64,000 nucleotides of DNA, from contig NZ_RAIR01000003.1 of assembly GCF_003625485.1 (NCBI RefSeq), positions 248,001 to 312,000 on the forward strand, read 5' to 3'. This DNA is from Butyrivibrio sp. CB08. Lineage in GTDB: Bacteria; Bacillota; Clostridia; Lachnospirales; Lachnospiraceae. Shown in pieces: positions 15,437-24,155 of the stretch (position 1 is the first letter of the stretch; the number at the start of each line of letters is the position of its first letter). The notes beneath the pieces were generated by a model. It saw only the letters and a list, made by a program, of their open reading frames with translations. It had not been told where the DNA came from and did no database searches. A program made the position numbers and the translations under genes.

Positions 15437-15910
15437 ATGCTTAAGCAGTATATCATCGTATTTTTAATTTCAATGGTTCCACTTATTGAGCTTCGAGGCG
15501 CAGTTCCTTACGCTATTGCTAATGGACTTCCTGTGCTTCCAAGTTACATCATCGCAATTATCGGAAACATGATCCCTGTACCTATCATCTTTTTCTTCGC
15601 AAGAAAGGTTCTTGAGTGGGGAAAAGATAAGCCGGTTATCGGAGGTTTCTTCACCTTCTGTCTTGAGAAGGGACACAAGGGCGGAGAGAAGCTTAAAGAG
15701 AAGGCCGGTAAGGGACTTTACTGGGCACTGTTCCTCTTTGTAGGTATTCCGCTTCCTGGAACAGGTGCATGGACAGGAACTCTAGCTGCATCTATTCTTG
15801 ATATGGATTTCAAAAAGAGTGTAACAGCTACAGTTTGCGGAGTTATTCTTGCTGGAATTATAATGGGATCAGGAACTAAGATCATAATGCTGATAAGCAG
15901 CCTGTTCTGA
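15437..15910 (+). CDS. COG2426 small membrane protein (putative small multidrug export family)
   Basis: 157 residues with four or five hydrophobic spans. It begins MLKQYIIVFLISMVPLIELR and contains the family's conserved MVPLIELRGAVPYAI, NMIPVPIIFFFAR and GIPLPGTGAWTGTLAA patterns. The Pfam family is called Sm_multidrug_ex, but export activity has little experimental support. A GAGAT-type ribosome site is seen before the ATG. It lies 21 bp after hisC and 29 bp before the methyltransferase gene. Confidence 0.82.
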   Translation: MLKQYIIVFLISMVPLIELRGAVPYAIANGLPVLPSYIIAIIGNMIPVPIIFFFARKVLEWGKDKPVIGGFFTFCLEKGHKGGEKLKEKAGKGLYWALFLFVGIPLPGTGAWTGTLAASILDMDFKKSVTATVCGVILAGIIMGSGTKIIMLISSLF

Positions 15911-15939
15911 TCAGGCAGCTCCTTTGAAAGGTAAGGAAT

Positions 15940-16776
15940 ATGGAAGCTTATACAGATTTTGCAAAAGTATATGATACCTTCATGGATGAAACCCCATACG
16001 ATGTATGGGGTAATTTTGTTTCTTCACTTATTGAGAAGTACGGAGTTTCTAAGCCGGTAAAGGGCGGGGCGAAGGCGTCTGATGAGTATAATACCCAGGA
16101 GGACAGCGAGGATGCTCTTTCTGAAGAGAGAAACCTTGTAGTAGAGCTTGGGTGCGGAACAGGCTCTTTTACCCAGGTTATGCATGGCCTTGGCTATGAC
16201 ATTATGGGAATCGACATGTCCCCTGAGATGCTGAACCTTGCAAGACAAAAGAGCGCTGAGGCGGGGCTTGACATCATGTACCTTGAACAGGACATGAGAG
16301 AGCTGGACCTTTACTGCACGGCTGGAACCATAGTCAGTGTTTGCGACAGCGTAAACTACGTTCTTGAGGACGATGAGCTTATAGAGACCTTTAAGCTGGT
16401 GAACAATTTCCTGTTCCCCGGCGGAGTTTTTATATTTGATTTCAACACACTGCACAAATACAGGGATATAATAGGAGATACAACGATAGCTGAAAACCGC
16501 GAGGACTGCAGCTTTATCTGGGACAATTACTACGACGATGAGACTCACATCAACGAGTACGACCTGACTATCTTTGCACTTTGCAATCAGGAAAAAGAGC
16601 TTTTTGCAAGATCCGTGGAGACTCACTACCAGAGGGGCTATACCCTTGATGAGATGAAGGGCTTTGTCGAGGCAGCAGGACTTAAATTCATAACGGCTAT
16701 TGACGCTGACACCCATGAAGAACCGGGTGAAGACAGCGAGAGAATATATATTGTGGCTAGGGAACAGGGAAAATAA
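15940..16776 (+). CDS. Class I SAM-dependent methyltransferase
   Basis: 278 residues. After the N-terminal FAKVYDTFMDETPYDVW motif there is a hydrophilic insert of about 25 residues. Motif I, VVELGCGTGSFTQ (near residue 68), then gives the SAM site, followed by GIDMSPEMLNLAR (motif post-I), LEQDMRELDL and the FPGGVFIFDFNT strand. The C-terminal part matches the YdaC/YxaB-type group of small-molecule or uncharacterised methyltransferases. Substrate not recognisable. It is convergent with dapL, separated by the hairpin array. Confidence 0.88.
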   Translation: MEAYTDFAKVYDTFMDETPYDVWGNFVSSLIEKYGVSKPVKGGAKASDEYNTQEDSEDALSEERNLVVELGCGTGSFTQVMHGLGYDIMGIDMSPEMLNLARQKSAEAGLDIMYLEQDMRELDLYCTAGTIVSVCDSVNYVLEDDELIETFKLVNNFLFPGGVFIFDFNTLHKYRDIIGDTTIAENREDCSFIWDNYYDDETHINEYDLTIFALCNQEKELFARSVETHYQRGYTLDEMKGFVEAAGLKFITAIDADTHEEPGEDSERIYIVAREQGK

Positions 16777-16844
16777 AAACTTCATATCCCCTTGACTGAT
16801 TTTGTCAGAATGTTTTTTGGTGGTCAGGCGGGCTATGAAGTCAA

Positions 16845-17104
16845 AATATACCTTCACAGATCAAAAAGTGTTCTGAAGGTATACTTTTTAGTGATTCTAA
16901 TCTTGATTTCTTCGTGAGTATACCTTCAGAGGGGGAAAAACCTTGCTGAAGGTATACTTTTTTCATGTCTGTGGGTGGACCTTCTCAAAAAGTATACCTT
17001 CAGAGCATAGAAATGTTCTCTGAAGGTATACTGCAAAAAAATTCTCGTTGGAATTTCTCTAAATGTATACCTTCACACGGCAAAAACTACCGCTGAAGGT
17101 ATCC
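16845..17104. repeat. Array of four GTATACCTTCA hairpins, about 73-bp period
   Basis: The 354-bp gap between the methyltransferase gene and dapL holds four inverted repeats with the same arms. Unit 1: 16847-16856/16874-16883. Unit 2: AGTATACCTTCAG 16917-16929 and its exact complement 16946-16958. Unit 3: 15-bp perfect arms 16991-17005/17018-17032. Unit 4: 17065-17075/17094-17102 (right arm decayed). The centres lie about 72-74 bp apart. Loops differ but are A-rich, and units 3 and 4 add their own inner pairs (GAG/CTC, CGG/CCG). Units 1 and 2 run into T tracts. The genes are convergent, so a terminator role is possible. Regular spacing and conserved arms suggest a REP-like repeated element. 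Confidence 0.85.
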
Positions 17105-17130
17105 CTTAATTGTTTCCTGTTATCTTGAAA

Positions 17131-18357
17131 TTACAAAGCCTTGATCCTCTCGAGAGCTTCTACGCTGTTCTCATAGCTGCCGAAGGCTGTCAGGCGGAAG
17201 TAGTGCTCGCCGCTTGGGCCAAAGCCTGAACCTGGGGTTCCTACTACGTTGGCATTCTCAAGAAGGTGATCGAAGAACTCCCAGCTGGTCATATCGCCAG
17301 GGGTGCGGAGCCAAACGTAAGGTGAATTTACACCGCCAAAGGCTTCGTAGCCAGCGCCCTTAAGACCATTAAGGATGAATGTCGCATTCTTCATGTACTT
17401 GGCAACCATCTCTTTGATCTGCGTTTTACCAGCATCTGAGTAGCAGGCTTCTCCGGCTCTCTGAACGATGTATGGAGCGCCGTTGTACTTGGTTCCATGT
17501 CTTCTTGCCCAGAGGCTGTGAAGTTCAACTTCCTTGCCATCAACAGTAACCTTGAGGTCGTGAGGAATGATGGTTGCTCCAAGACGAAGACCTGTAAAGC
17601 CGGCGTTCTTGGAGAAGGAGCGAAGCTCTATTGCGCATGTTCTTGCGCCTTCGCACTCAAAGATCGAATGAGGAATGTTGTCCTCAGAAATATATGCCTC
17701 GTAAGCTGCATCGAAGATGATCACTGCACCAACCTTGTTAGCGTAGTCAACCCATACCTGAAGCTGATCCTTGGTAACTGCAGCGCCTGTTGGGTTGTTA
17801 GGGAAACACAGATAGATAAGATCTGGTGTCTCCTTTGGAAGTTCAGGAGCAAAGCCATTCTCGGCTGTACATGGCATGTAGATCACGTTGCTCCAGATAC
17901 CTGTTGCCTGGTCGTAGTCGCCGCATCTTCCTGCCATTACGTTGGAATCTACATATACAGGATAAACGGGATCGCATACAGCGATCTTGGAGTTCTTGTC
18001 GAAGATCTCCTGGATGTTGGCTGAGTCACTCTTGGCGCCATCTGAGATGAAGATCTCATCGTCTGCAATGTTGCAGCCTCTTGCTCTGAAGTCGTTTTCA
18101 GCAACTGCCTTCCTGAGGAACTCATATCCAAGGTCTGGTGCATATCCTCTGAAGGTTGAAGGATCTGCCTGCTCATCAACAGCCTTGTGAAGTGCATCGA
18201 TAACAGCCGGGCACAGAGGCTGAGTAACGTCTCCGATTCCAAGTCTGATTATCTTTTTATCAGGATTTGCCGCCTGATATGCGTTCACTTTCTTGGCGAT
18301 GGTGCTAAAGAGATAGCTTCCGGGAAGTTTCAGATAGTCGTCATTTGGTCTGTACAT
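17131..18357 (-). CDS. dapL: LL-diaminopimelate aminotransferase
   Basis: 408 residues, matching the DapL family length. It converts tetrahydrodipicolinate straight to LL-diaminopimelate with glutamate as amino donor, bypassing the succinyl/acetyl branches of lysine and peptidoglycan synthesis. The start YLKLPGSYLFSTIAKKV, the RLGIGDVTQPLCPAVI segment and the PLP lysine region LRSFSKNAGFTGLRLG are typical. It is divergent from dapF, which encodes the next enzyme, so the pair makes a two-step route from tetrahydrodipicolinate to meso-DAP. The ATG at 18357 has AAGGAG in front. Confidence 0.96.
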   Translation of the reverse strand: MYRPNDDYLKLPGSYLFSTIAKKVNAYQAANPDKKIIRLGIGDVTQPLCPAVIDALHKAVDEQADPSTFRGYAPDLGYEFLRKAVAENDFRARGCNIADDEIFISDGAKSDSANIQEIFDKNSKIAVCDPVYPVYVDSNVMAGRCGDYDQATGIWSNVIYMPCTAENGFAPELPKETPDLIYLCFPNNPTGAAVTKDQLQVWVDYANKVGAVIIFDAAYEAYISEDNIPHSIFECEGARTCAIELRSFSKNAGFTGLRLGATIIPHDLKVTVDGKEVELHSLWARRHGTKYNGAPYIVQRAGEACYSDAGKTQIKEMVAKYMKNATFILNGLKGAGYEAFGGVNSPYVWLRTPGDMTSWEFFDHLLENANVVGTPGSGFGPSGEHYFRLTAFGSYENSVEALERIKAL

Positions 18358-18441
18358 ATAGGATTCTCCTTGCTTGTAGCGTATGCTAACGAAATATTTG
18401 AGGTTATTTTATACCAACTTTGTATAATTGTATACATCTTT

Positions 18442-18469
18442 TTGCAATTAAAATGTGATATTATATAAT
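18442..18469 (+). promoter_or_regulatory. dapF promoter
   Basis: TTGCAA (18442-18447), 16-bp spacer, TATAAT (18464-18469), 30 bp before the dapF ATG. Confidence 0.65.
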
Positions 18470-18498
18470 TGCGAAAAACTAAAGGGAGAGGTGCCAAT

Positions 18499-19398
18499 AT
18501 GAAAATAAACTTCACCAAGATGCACGGCTGTGGCAATGATTACGTTTATATAGATGGCGGAAAAGAGATAATCCCTCAGGAAAAGAAATCTGAGCTTTCA
18601 AGGCTTGTCTCCGACAGACACTTTGGAATCGGATCCGATGGACTTATCTTCATAAATCCTGTAGATGACGAGAGCATCGACTTTGAGATGGAGATGTACA
18701 ACGCTGACGGATCAAGGTCTGAGATGTGCGGAAATGGCATCAGATGTGTTGCCAAGTACGTCTATGACCATCGCCTTACTAACAAGAAACAGCTTACAAT
18801 CGTAAGCGCTGGTAAAAAGAAATTCATCAATCTCTCAGTTGGTGATGACGATACAGTAGATACTGTTAAAGTTGACATGGGTGCTCCTATCCTCAAGGCT
18901 GCGGAGGTTCCTGTTTCTGTTTCAGGAAGCTCAGCTAAGATCCCACAGGGAATTCCTGAGGATGCTGTTGTCGACTATCCAATAACAGCTGCTGGAAGAG
19001 AGTGGCATATGACCTGCGTATCCATGGGTAATCCCCACGCAGTAGTTTTCCTTGCGGATGACATGGACCTTGAAACCTTTGATATAGAGCACATCGGACC
19101 ACAGTTTGAAAACCATGAGTGTTTCCCAAACAGGACAAACACCGAGTTTGTTAAGGTTGACGACAGGGGCAACGTTCACATGAGAGTATGGGAGCGTGGA
19201 ACAGGTGAGACCCTGGCCTGTGGAACCGGATGCTGTGCAACTACAGTGGCATGTGTACTTAACGGTCACACTGATGCAACAGTCAACGTTCATGTTCTTG
19301 GCGGCATTGTAACCTGCACATGGGTCGGTGATCCTGAATCCTCAGTGATCATGGAAGGCCCTGCAACCACTGTGTTTGAAGGAACAATAGAGATTTGA
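18499..19398 (+). CDS. dapF: Diaminopimelate epimerase
   Basis: 299 residues. It interconverts LL- and meso-diaminopimelate without cofactor, using two cysteines. Both are visible: EMCGNGIRC (about residue 77) and LACGTGCCATTV (about residue 236). FTKMHGCGNDYVYIDG begins the protein. A TTG at 18469 in frame is only the end of the -10 box; the ATG at 18499 has GGGAGAGG in front and is chosen. The gene starts an apparent operon with a membrane protein, a DUF6765 protein and a DUF308-like protein whose roles are unrelated on the face of it. Confidence 0.96.
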   Translation: MKINFTKMHGCGNDYVYIDGGKEIIPQEKKSELSRLVSDRHFGIGSDGLIFINPVDDESIDFEMEMYNADGSRSEMCGNGIRCVAKYVYDHRLTNKKQLTIVSAGKKKFINLSVGDDDTVDTVKVDMGAPILKAAEVPVSVSGSSAKIPQGIPEDAVVDYPITAAGREWHMTCVSMGNPHAVVFLADDMDLETFDIEHIGPQFENHECFPNRTNTEFVKVDDRGNVHMRVWERGTGETLACGTGCCATTVACVLNGHTDATVNVHVLGGIVTCTWVGDPESSVIMEGPATTVFEGTIEI

Positions 19399-19400
19399 TT

Positions 19401-19898
19401 ATGGACGATCAGAAGAGGCAGCTCATAAAAAAATATGAGAGCAACATAATCCTTAGTGGCAGAAGTATGCTCTTTTTCGGCCTCTGGGACGCTTTCAAAT
19501 TTCTTGCTACTTATCTCTATGGAGAGGGCGGCGAATTAAACGAAGATCTTAATGTTCTGATCCAGGCGGAGCTTCTTCCTGACTATGCAGAATGGATCAT
19601 TGTTGGTATCGTCTGTCTTCTTCTTTTTAGTTTCAATTTCTACATCGGCGCCAAAGCTATTGCCTATGGCAAGGGCAGAGGCAAGCGCCGGGTGTGGTTT
19701 CTTATTGTGGCCGGTATTTTGGGACTGGCTACACTTGTTGGAATCCCCTACTATTTTTCTGATATAAAGATCACCGATCTGGATTCGGTTATAGCCACGG
19801 CTCTTATGGATGTGGCCTTTGTTTATATGGTCTTTGACATGATCTACAGTGCAGGAAGACTTGCAGCAATAAACAAAAAGAGACAAATGGAGGCCTGA
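19401..19898 (+). CDS. Four-span membrane protein, unknown
   Basis: About 165 residues with four hydrophobic segments (roughly residues 22-42, 65-90, 98-118 and 132-152) and a short basic C-terminal tail. No known family was recognised. The ATG at 19401 lies 2 bp after the dapF stop; a TTG at 19395 overlapping dapF is the alternative. No clear ribosome site, so translation is probably coupled to dapF. A GTG-started DUF6765 gene follows after 3 bp. Confidence 0.7.
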   Translation: MDDQKRQLIKKYESNIILSGRSMLFFGLWDAFKFLATYLYGEGGELNEDLNVLIQAELLPDYAEWIIVGIVCLLLFSFNFYIGAKAIAYGKGRGKRRVWFLIVAGILGLATLVGIPYYFSDIKITDLDSVIATALMDVAFVYMVFDMIYSAGRLAAINKKRQMEA

Positions 19899-19901
19899 GG
19901 C

Positions 19902-21020
19902 GTGCAGGAAGATTTTCACTATTATGCCACATATTGTGCAGCCATCTTAGCGGGCTACTCCCATGAAGAGAGCATGGAAATATGCTACAGTGCTCAGTTT
20001 GTGGATATGTGCTCCAAGACATACCTGGCCTCTATCAAGGCGCCTCTTAGCGCTGCAACTACTCAGCTTCAGCTGGAGATGATGGATGCAAGGACGGATA
20101 TCATCGGCCTTCAGGAGATCACCAGAATCTGGGCTTCCTTTCATTTCCTTCCAAAGGATCTCTATGCCAAAAAGAAATGGCGCCCTAAGGTCTACATGAA
20201 CAAGTACAGGCTGATCTGCGGCCCCAACTCAGACCTTATGGTGAAAATGGTGGAACTTGCCAAGGGTAAGCCACTTCAGAACGTGGGCATCGCAATGCAC
20301 GTTCTTGCTGACACCTGGGCTCATGCCTACTATGCCGGAACGCCGTCTCTTGTAATTAATGGCACAACAGCTGAGTTTTATGAGATAGTGCAGGATGGAG
20401 ACGGGGAAAAAGAGATCCCGATCCACTTCAGACACAGCGCATCAACACCGGATGACCTTGATAAACACATCTTTACCAACAGCCTTTATCAGGGAAATGA
20501 AAAATCCATCATGAACCTGGGACACGGAAGAGCAGGACATCTGCCCGATTACTCTTTTGCCAAATACAGATTCTACCCTGCATGGGGCGACTACGGTGAC
20601 ATTGTTAAGGACAACCCTTCCGATTACTACAAGGCCTTTTGCCAGATGGTATACGCCATGAAGTATATAAGGGAAAAAGAGCTGTTCTTTGAAAAAGACA
20701 CCTACCACGTTCCGGAAGTTGCACCCTACAGGAAACGTATCGATCAGATCCTTAGAAAGAGGCAGATAATTGCCTGCGATGACTGGAAGGCCTTTGGAGA
20801 GGAACTGTCGGGGCAGACAATAGAAGACTTTGATATAGACAGGTTTAAGAGTGAGTACATAGAGGTAGCTGAGGAACACAAAAAAGATACGTTCCTTGGT
20901 AAGTTTATAGATGGCGCGATTGCCCATAAAGCCATGGTTTCCAATGAGATCAGTTCATCAGGAAGCTTCCTGGCGGGCTTTGTTCAGGTGAAAATACATG
21001 ACAAAATTTCAAAGAGCTAA
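19902..21020 (+). CDS. DUF6765-family protein, metal-dependent hydrolase-like
   Basis: 372 residues, GTG start. The N terminus DFHYYATYCAAILAGYSHEE, the central HVLADTWAHAYYAG and the NLGHGRAGHLPD segment match the DUF6765 pattern as I know it. The several His/Asp pairs look like a zinc site of the phospholipase C/P1-nuclease type, but no activity is established. It is cytoplasmic by sequence (no signal peptide). Coupled by 3 bp to the preceding membrane-protein gene; its 3' end overlaps the next gene by 23 bp. Confidence 0.7.
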   Translation: MQEDFHYYATYCAAILAGYSHEESMEICYSAQFVDMCSKTYLASIKAPLSAATTQLQLEMMDARTDIIGLQEITRIWASFHFLPKDLYAKKKWRPKVYMNKYRLICGPNSDLMVKMVELAKGKPLQNVGIAMHVLADTWAHAYYAGTPSLVINGTTAEFYEIVQDGDGEKEIPIHFRHSASTPDDLDKHIFTNSLYQGNEKSIMNLGHGRAGHLPDYSFAKYRFYPAWGDYGDIVKDNPSDYYKAFCQMVYAMKYIREKELFFEKDTYHVPEVAPYRKRIDQILRKRQIIACDDWKAFGEELSGQTIEDFDIDRFKSEYIEVAEEHKKDTFLGKFIDGAIAHKAMVSNEISSSGSFLAGFVQVKIHDKISKS

Positions 21021-21534
21021 AAACTTCATAAAAGGACTTCTCATGCTGGCGGCGGGAGGACTTGTGCTCTTTATCCCGGGAGACAGCTACCTGCTGCTTC
21101 TGACTTTTTTGGCCCTGGTACTGCTTTTCTCAGGTATCAATACCCTTATCTATTACTTCACCATGGCAAGGTTTATGACAGGGGGCAAGATCATGCTGTA
21201 TAAGGGTATCATTGTCCTTAATTTCAGTATTCTCACAGCGTCTCTTGTGGATGTTCCAAGGATATACGTCCTTATGTACCTCATTGCGATCCACGCATTT
21301 TCCGGTCTTGTGGAGATACTAAGGGCCCTTGAAGCCAAGAGATACGGAGGCGGAAGAAGCTGGCACTTAAAGCTTGGCCACGGACTTTTGAACCTTGGTA
21401 TGTGCATCCTTTGCTGCATCTTCATAAAACATGTGAAGACCGTCAGCATCATCTACGCAATGGGTATCATTTATTCCGCCATACTTACCATAGCTGCGGC
21501 CTTTAGGAAGTCTGACCTTGTGTACATTCAGTAG
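20998..21534 (+). CDS. DUF308/HdeD-like membrane protein
   Basis: 178 residues with about six short hydrophobic spans in pairs, the layout of DUF308 (HdeD-like) proteins. Segments AAGGLVLFIPGDSYLLLLTF and GLLNLGMCILCCIFI are typical spans. The start ATG at 20998 lies inside the last codons of the DUF6765 gene, so the two are coupled. Role unknown. A strong terminator follows. Confidence 0.65.
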   Translation: MTKFQRAKNFIKGLLMLAAGGLVLFIPGDSYLLLLTFLALVLLFSGINTLIYYFTMARFMTGGKIMLYKGIIVLNFSILTASLVDVPRIYVLMYLIAIHAFSGLVEILRALEAKRYGGGRSWHLKLGHGLLNLGMCILCCIFIKHVKTVSIIYAMGIIYSAILTIAAAFRKSDLVYIQ

Positions 21535-21570
21535 CCAATGTTTACATATTAAATGGAATATATTAAAATA

Positions 21571-21612
21571 AACCATGTATGCAATTTTTGAGCCTGCATA
21601 CATGGCTTTTTT
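21571..21612 (+). terminator. Terminator of the dapF operon
   Basis: CCATGTATGCA (21573-21583) and TGCATACATGG (21595-21605) form an 11-bp perfect stem followed by a T tract. Confidence 0.9.
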
Positions 21613-21650
21613 ATAGTCTAATTTTATTTGAGAAATAGGAGTAATTTGTT

Positions 21651-22160
21651 ATGGCATTATTAAAAAAATGGCGCGATATGGCTTACTCTGAGACAGCTAA
21701 CAAGGGCGATCTTCAGAGACTTTGGACAGAATATTTTGAGAAAGAACGCGATATCTACTCAGAGCTTTTAAAGAACCCTGACGAAGTTGTTAAGGGCACA
21801 GTTAAGGGTCTTGCTGAGAAGTACGGCGTTGATCTTATGACTATGGTTGGTTTCCTTGATGGAATCAACGACAGCTTAAAGGAGCAGAATCCTATCGAGG
21901 AAATGGAAGAGGATACTGAGGTTAGCCTTGGTTTCGACAAGGAGCTCCTTTACAAGAACATGGTAGGCGCTGGTGCAGACTGGCTCTACAACCTTCCTGA
22001 GTGGGAGGAGATCTTTGATGAGGATAAGAGAAAAGAGCTCTACAAAGAGGAGAAGACTTCTCACACCATCAGAAAAGAAGACAAGGTATATCCTAATGAT
22101 CCATGTCCTTGCGGAAGTGGCAAGAAGTACAAGAAGTGCCACGGCAAGGCTAATGCCTGA
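21651..22160 (+). CDS. SEC-C motif protein
   Basis: 169 residues. The C terminus carries the SEC-C zinc motif [18 protein letters not shown], also found at the end of SecA and in many stand-alone proteins. The rest is helical and acidic, with no enzyme motif. It precedes thrS on the same strand with a 60-bp gap. A chaperone or ribosome-binding role is possible from the SEC-C motif but not shown. Confidence 0.85.
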   Translation: MALLKKWRDMAYSETANKGDLQRLWTEYFEKERDIYSELLKNPDEVVKGTVKGLAEKYGVDLMTMVGFLDGINDSLKEQNPIEEMEEDTEVSLGFDKELLYKNMVGAGADWLYNLPEWEEIFDEDKRKELYKEEKTSHTIRKEDKVYPNDPCPCGSGKKYKKCHGKANA

Positions 22161-22220
22161 TCATTTGATATAAATATTTTTATTTGCATTTCCCGGTTGG
22201 AATTGCAAGAAAGGACAGTT

Positions 22221-24104
22221 ATGGAAAGAGAAGAATTTTTGGGATTGTACCGTCACTCAATGGCGCACATTCTCGCAAAGGCAGTAATTGAGATTTATGG
22301 CAAGGAAGTTCAGTACGCTATCGGACCTCAGATCGATGACGGATGCTACTACGATTTTGTACTCCCTAAGCCAGTAACCCAGGACGACTTCAAGATGATC
22401 GAAGACAAGATGAGAGAGATCATCAAGAGAAGAGAAGACTGGACAAGAAAAGAAGTAACCAAGGCTGAGGCACTTGAGCTCTTTAAGGATCAGAAGTTCA
22501 AGACTGAGCTTATCAATGATCTTCCTGAAGGGGAGACCATCACTATATACAATACAGGCGATGATTTCGTAGATCTGTGCAGAGGACCTCACGTTGAGAA
22601 TTCTCAGGAACTTATGAATGTTTCCTATCAGATCAAGTCTGTTTCAGGCGCTTACTGGAGAGGCGATGAAAAGAGAGATCAGCTCTCCAGAATTTATCTC
22701 TATGCATTCCCAAGTAAGGATGAGCTCAAACAGCACATCAAGCTTATCCAGGAGGCAATGGAGAGAGATCACAAGAAGATCGGACCACAGCTTGATCTGT
22801 TTATGTTCGATGAGACAGCTCCTGGTATGCCATACTGGCTCCCAAGAGGATGGAAGATGTACCAGGCACTCCTTAAGTACTCAAGAGAGATCCAGGAGAA
22901 GCACGGCTACACTGAGATCGCAGCTCCTCTTATCAACAACAAGAAGCTCTGGCTCATCAGTGGTCACTGGGCACACTATGTAAACAACATGTTCATGGTT
23001 CCTGGTCTCGAGGGACAGCTTAAGGCTGACGCTGAGATCCCTGGAGTTGTTGAGAACTACAACGACGCTTCAGAAGAGCCAAGAAACGTTAAGATCGTAG
23101 CTGGTTCTATGATCTACAATCGTGAGCTTGAGGACACAATGGCTGCTAAGCCTATGAACTGTCCTAACGCCATGATGACATACAAGAGAACCAACCACTC
23201 CTACAAGGAGCTCCCTATCAGATACAGTGAGTATGACGTTCTTCACCGTAAGGAGAAGTCAGGTCAGATGAACGGTCTGTTCAGAGTTCAGGAGTTCAGA
23301 CAGGACGATGATCATACATTCGTAATGGAATCACAGATCAAGGAAGAGATTGCAGACGTAATCGCAATCGCGGACGAGATCTATTCAACATTTGGTGTTA
23401 CATACAGAGCAGAGTTCTCAACAAGACCTGAGGACTTCATGGGTGACATCGAGGTTTGGAACAGAGCCGAGGCTGCTCTCAAGGAGATTCTTGATGAGAA
23501 GTACGGCGAGGGTGGATACGAGATCAACGAAGGCGACGGTGCATTCTATGGACCTAAGATCGACCTTCAGATCAAGGATGCTCTTGGAAGAGAGTGGCAG
23601 TGCGGAACTGTACAGCTTGACTTCCAGCTTCCTCACAACTTTGGTCTTACATACCAGGCACAGGATGGATCAATGCAGATGCCTGTTGTTATCCACAGAG
23701 CTATCTATGGTTCACTTGAGAGATTCATCGGTATCATCATCGAGAACTTCAAGGGTGTATTCCCATTCTGGCTCAGCCCATATCAGGTAGGTATCGTTCC
23801 TATCAGAGTTGAGCACAATGAGTACGCCAAGAAGGTTGAAGCTGCTCTTATGAATGCCGGTATCCGTGTTGAGGCTGACTACTCAGACAACAACATGAAA
23901 GAGAAGATCAAGAAGTTCAAGAACTATAAGGATCCATACATTCTTGTAATCGGTGACAAGGAAGCTGCTGAGAACACAGTATCTATCAACGTTCGTGGTT
24001 CTAACAAGCAGATCCAGAATGTACCGCTTGATGAGCTGGTTAAGATGTGCGAAAAGATGAACAGAGAGCACACTCTTGAACTCATCGATACATACGAGGC
24101 ATAA
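22221..24104 (+). CDS. thrS: Threonyl-tRNA synthetase lacking the N-terminal TGS domain
   Basis: 627 residues. It charges tRNA-Thr. The editing domain is intact (HSMAHILA with the HxxxH pair, and DLCRGPH with Cys/His), as are the class II core (AMNCPNAMM zinc cysteine, FRQDDDH) and the C-terminal anticodon domain ending after SPYQVGIVPIRVEH. Full-length bacterial ThrS begins with a TGS domain of about 60 residues. Here the protein starts almost directly at the editing domain, and the frame upstream is closed by a stop at 22158, so the shorter form is real rather than a wrong start. The ATG at 22221 has AAAGGA in front; a TTG at 22197 is less likely. The 60-bp upstream gap leaves no room for a T-box. 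Confidence 0.95.
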   Translation: MEREEFLGLYRHSMAHILAKAVIEIYGKEVQYAIGPQIDDGCYYDFVLPKPVTQDDFKMIEDKMREIIKRREDWTRKEVTKAEALELFKDQKFKTELINDLPEGETITIYNTGDDFVDLCRGPHVENSQELMNVSYQIKSVSGAYWRGDEKRDQLSRIYLYAFPSKDELKQHIKLIQEAMERDHKKIGPQLDLFMFDETAPGMPYWLPRGWKMYQALLKYSREIQEKHGYTEIAAPLINNKKLWLISGHWAHYVNNMFMVPGLEGQLKADAEIPGVVENYNDASEEPRNVKIVAGSMIYNRELEDTMAAKPMNCPNAMMTYKRTNHSYKELPIRYSEYDVLHRKEKSGQMNGLFRVQEFRQDDDHTFVMESQIKEEIADVIAIADEIYSTFGVTYRAEFSTRPEDFMGDIEVWNRAEAALKEILDEKYGEGGYEINEGDGAFYGPKIDLQIKDALGREWQCGTVQLDFQLPHNFGLTYQAQDGSMQMPVVIHRAIYGSLERFIGIIIENFKGVFPFWLSPYQVGIVPIRVEHNEYAKKVEAALMNAGIRVEADYSDNNMKEKIKKFKNYKDPYILVIGDKEAAENTVSINVRGSNKQIQNVPLDELVKMCEKMNREHTLELIDTYEA

Positions 24105-24114
24105 GATTATCATC

Positions 24115-24143
24115 AAAGGCACAGCCTATGCTGTGCCTTTTTT
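24115..24143 (+). terminator. thrS terminator
   Basis: AAAGGCACAGC (24115-24125) pairs with GCTGTGCCTTT (24130-24140), followed by T residues. Confidence 0.9.
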
Positions 24144-24155
24144 AAAGGAATCACT

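Noticed and set aside
16024-16857. Long open frame of 277 codons on the minus strand opposite the methyltransferase gene
   Set aside because: It lies almost wholly over a well-supported gene with clear SAM motifs, has no ribosome site and resembles no known protein.
16845-17104. Repeats at regular spacing that could suggest a CRISPR array
   Set aside because: The repeated parts are the arms of hairpins with variable loops, the units diverge, there are only four of them, and no cas genes are present.
22161-22220. T-box riboswitch before thrS
   Set aside because: The gap is only 60 bp, too short for a T-box, and contains neither a T-box sequence nor a terminator.
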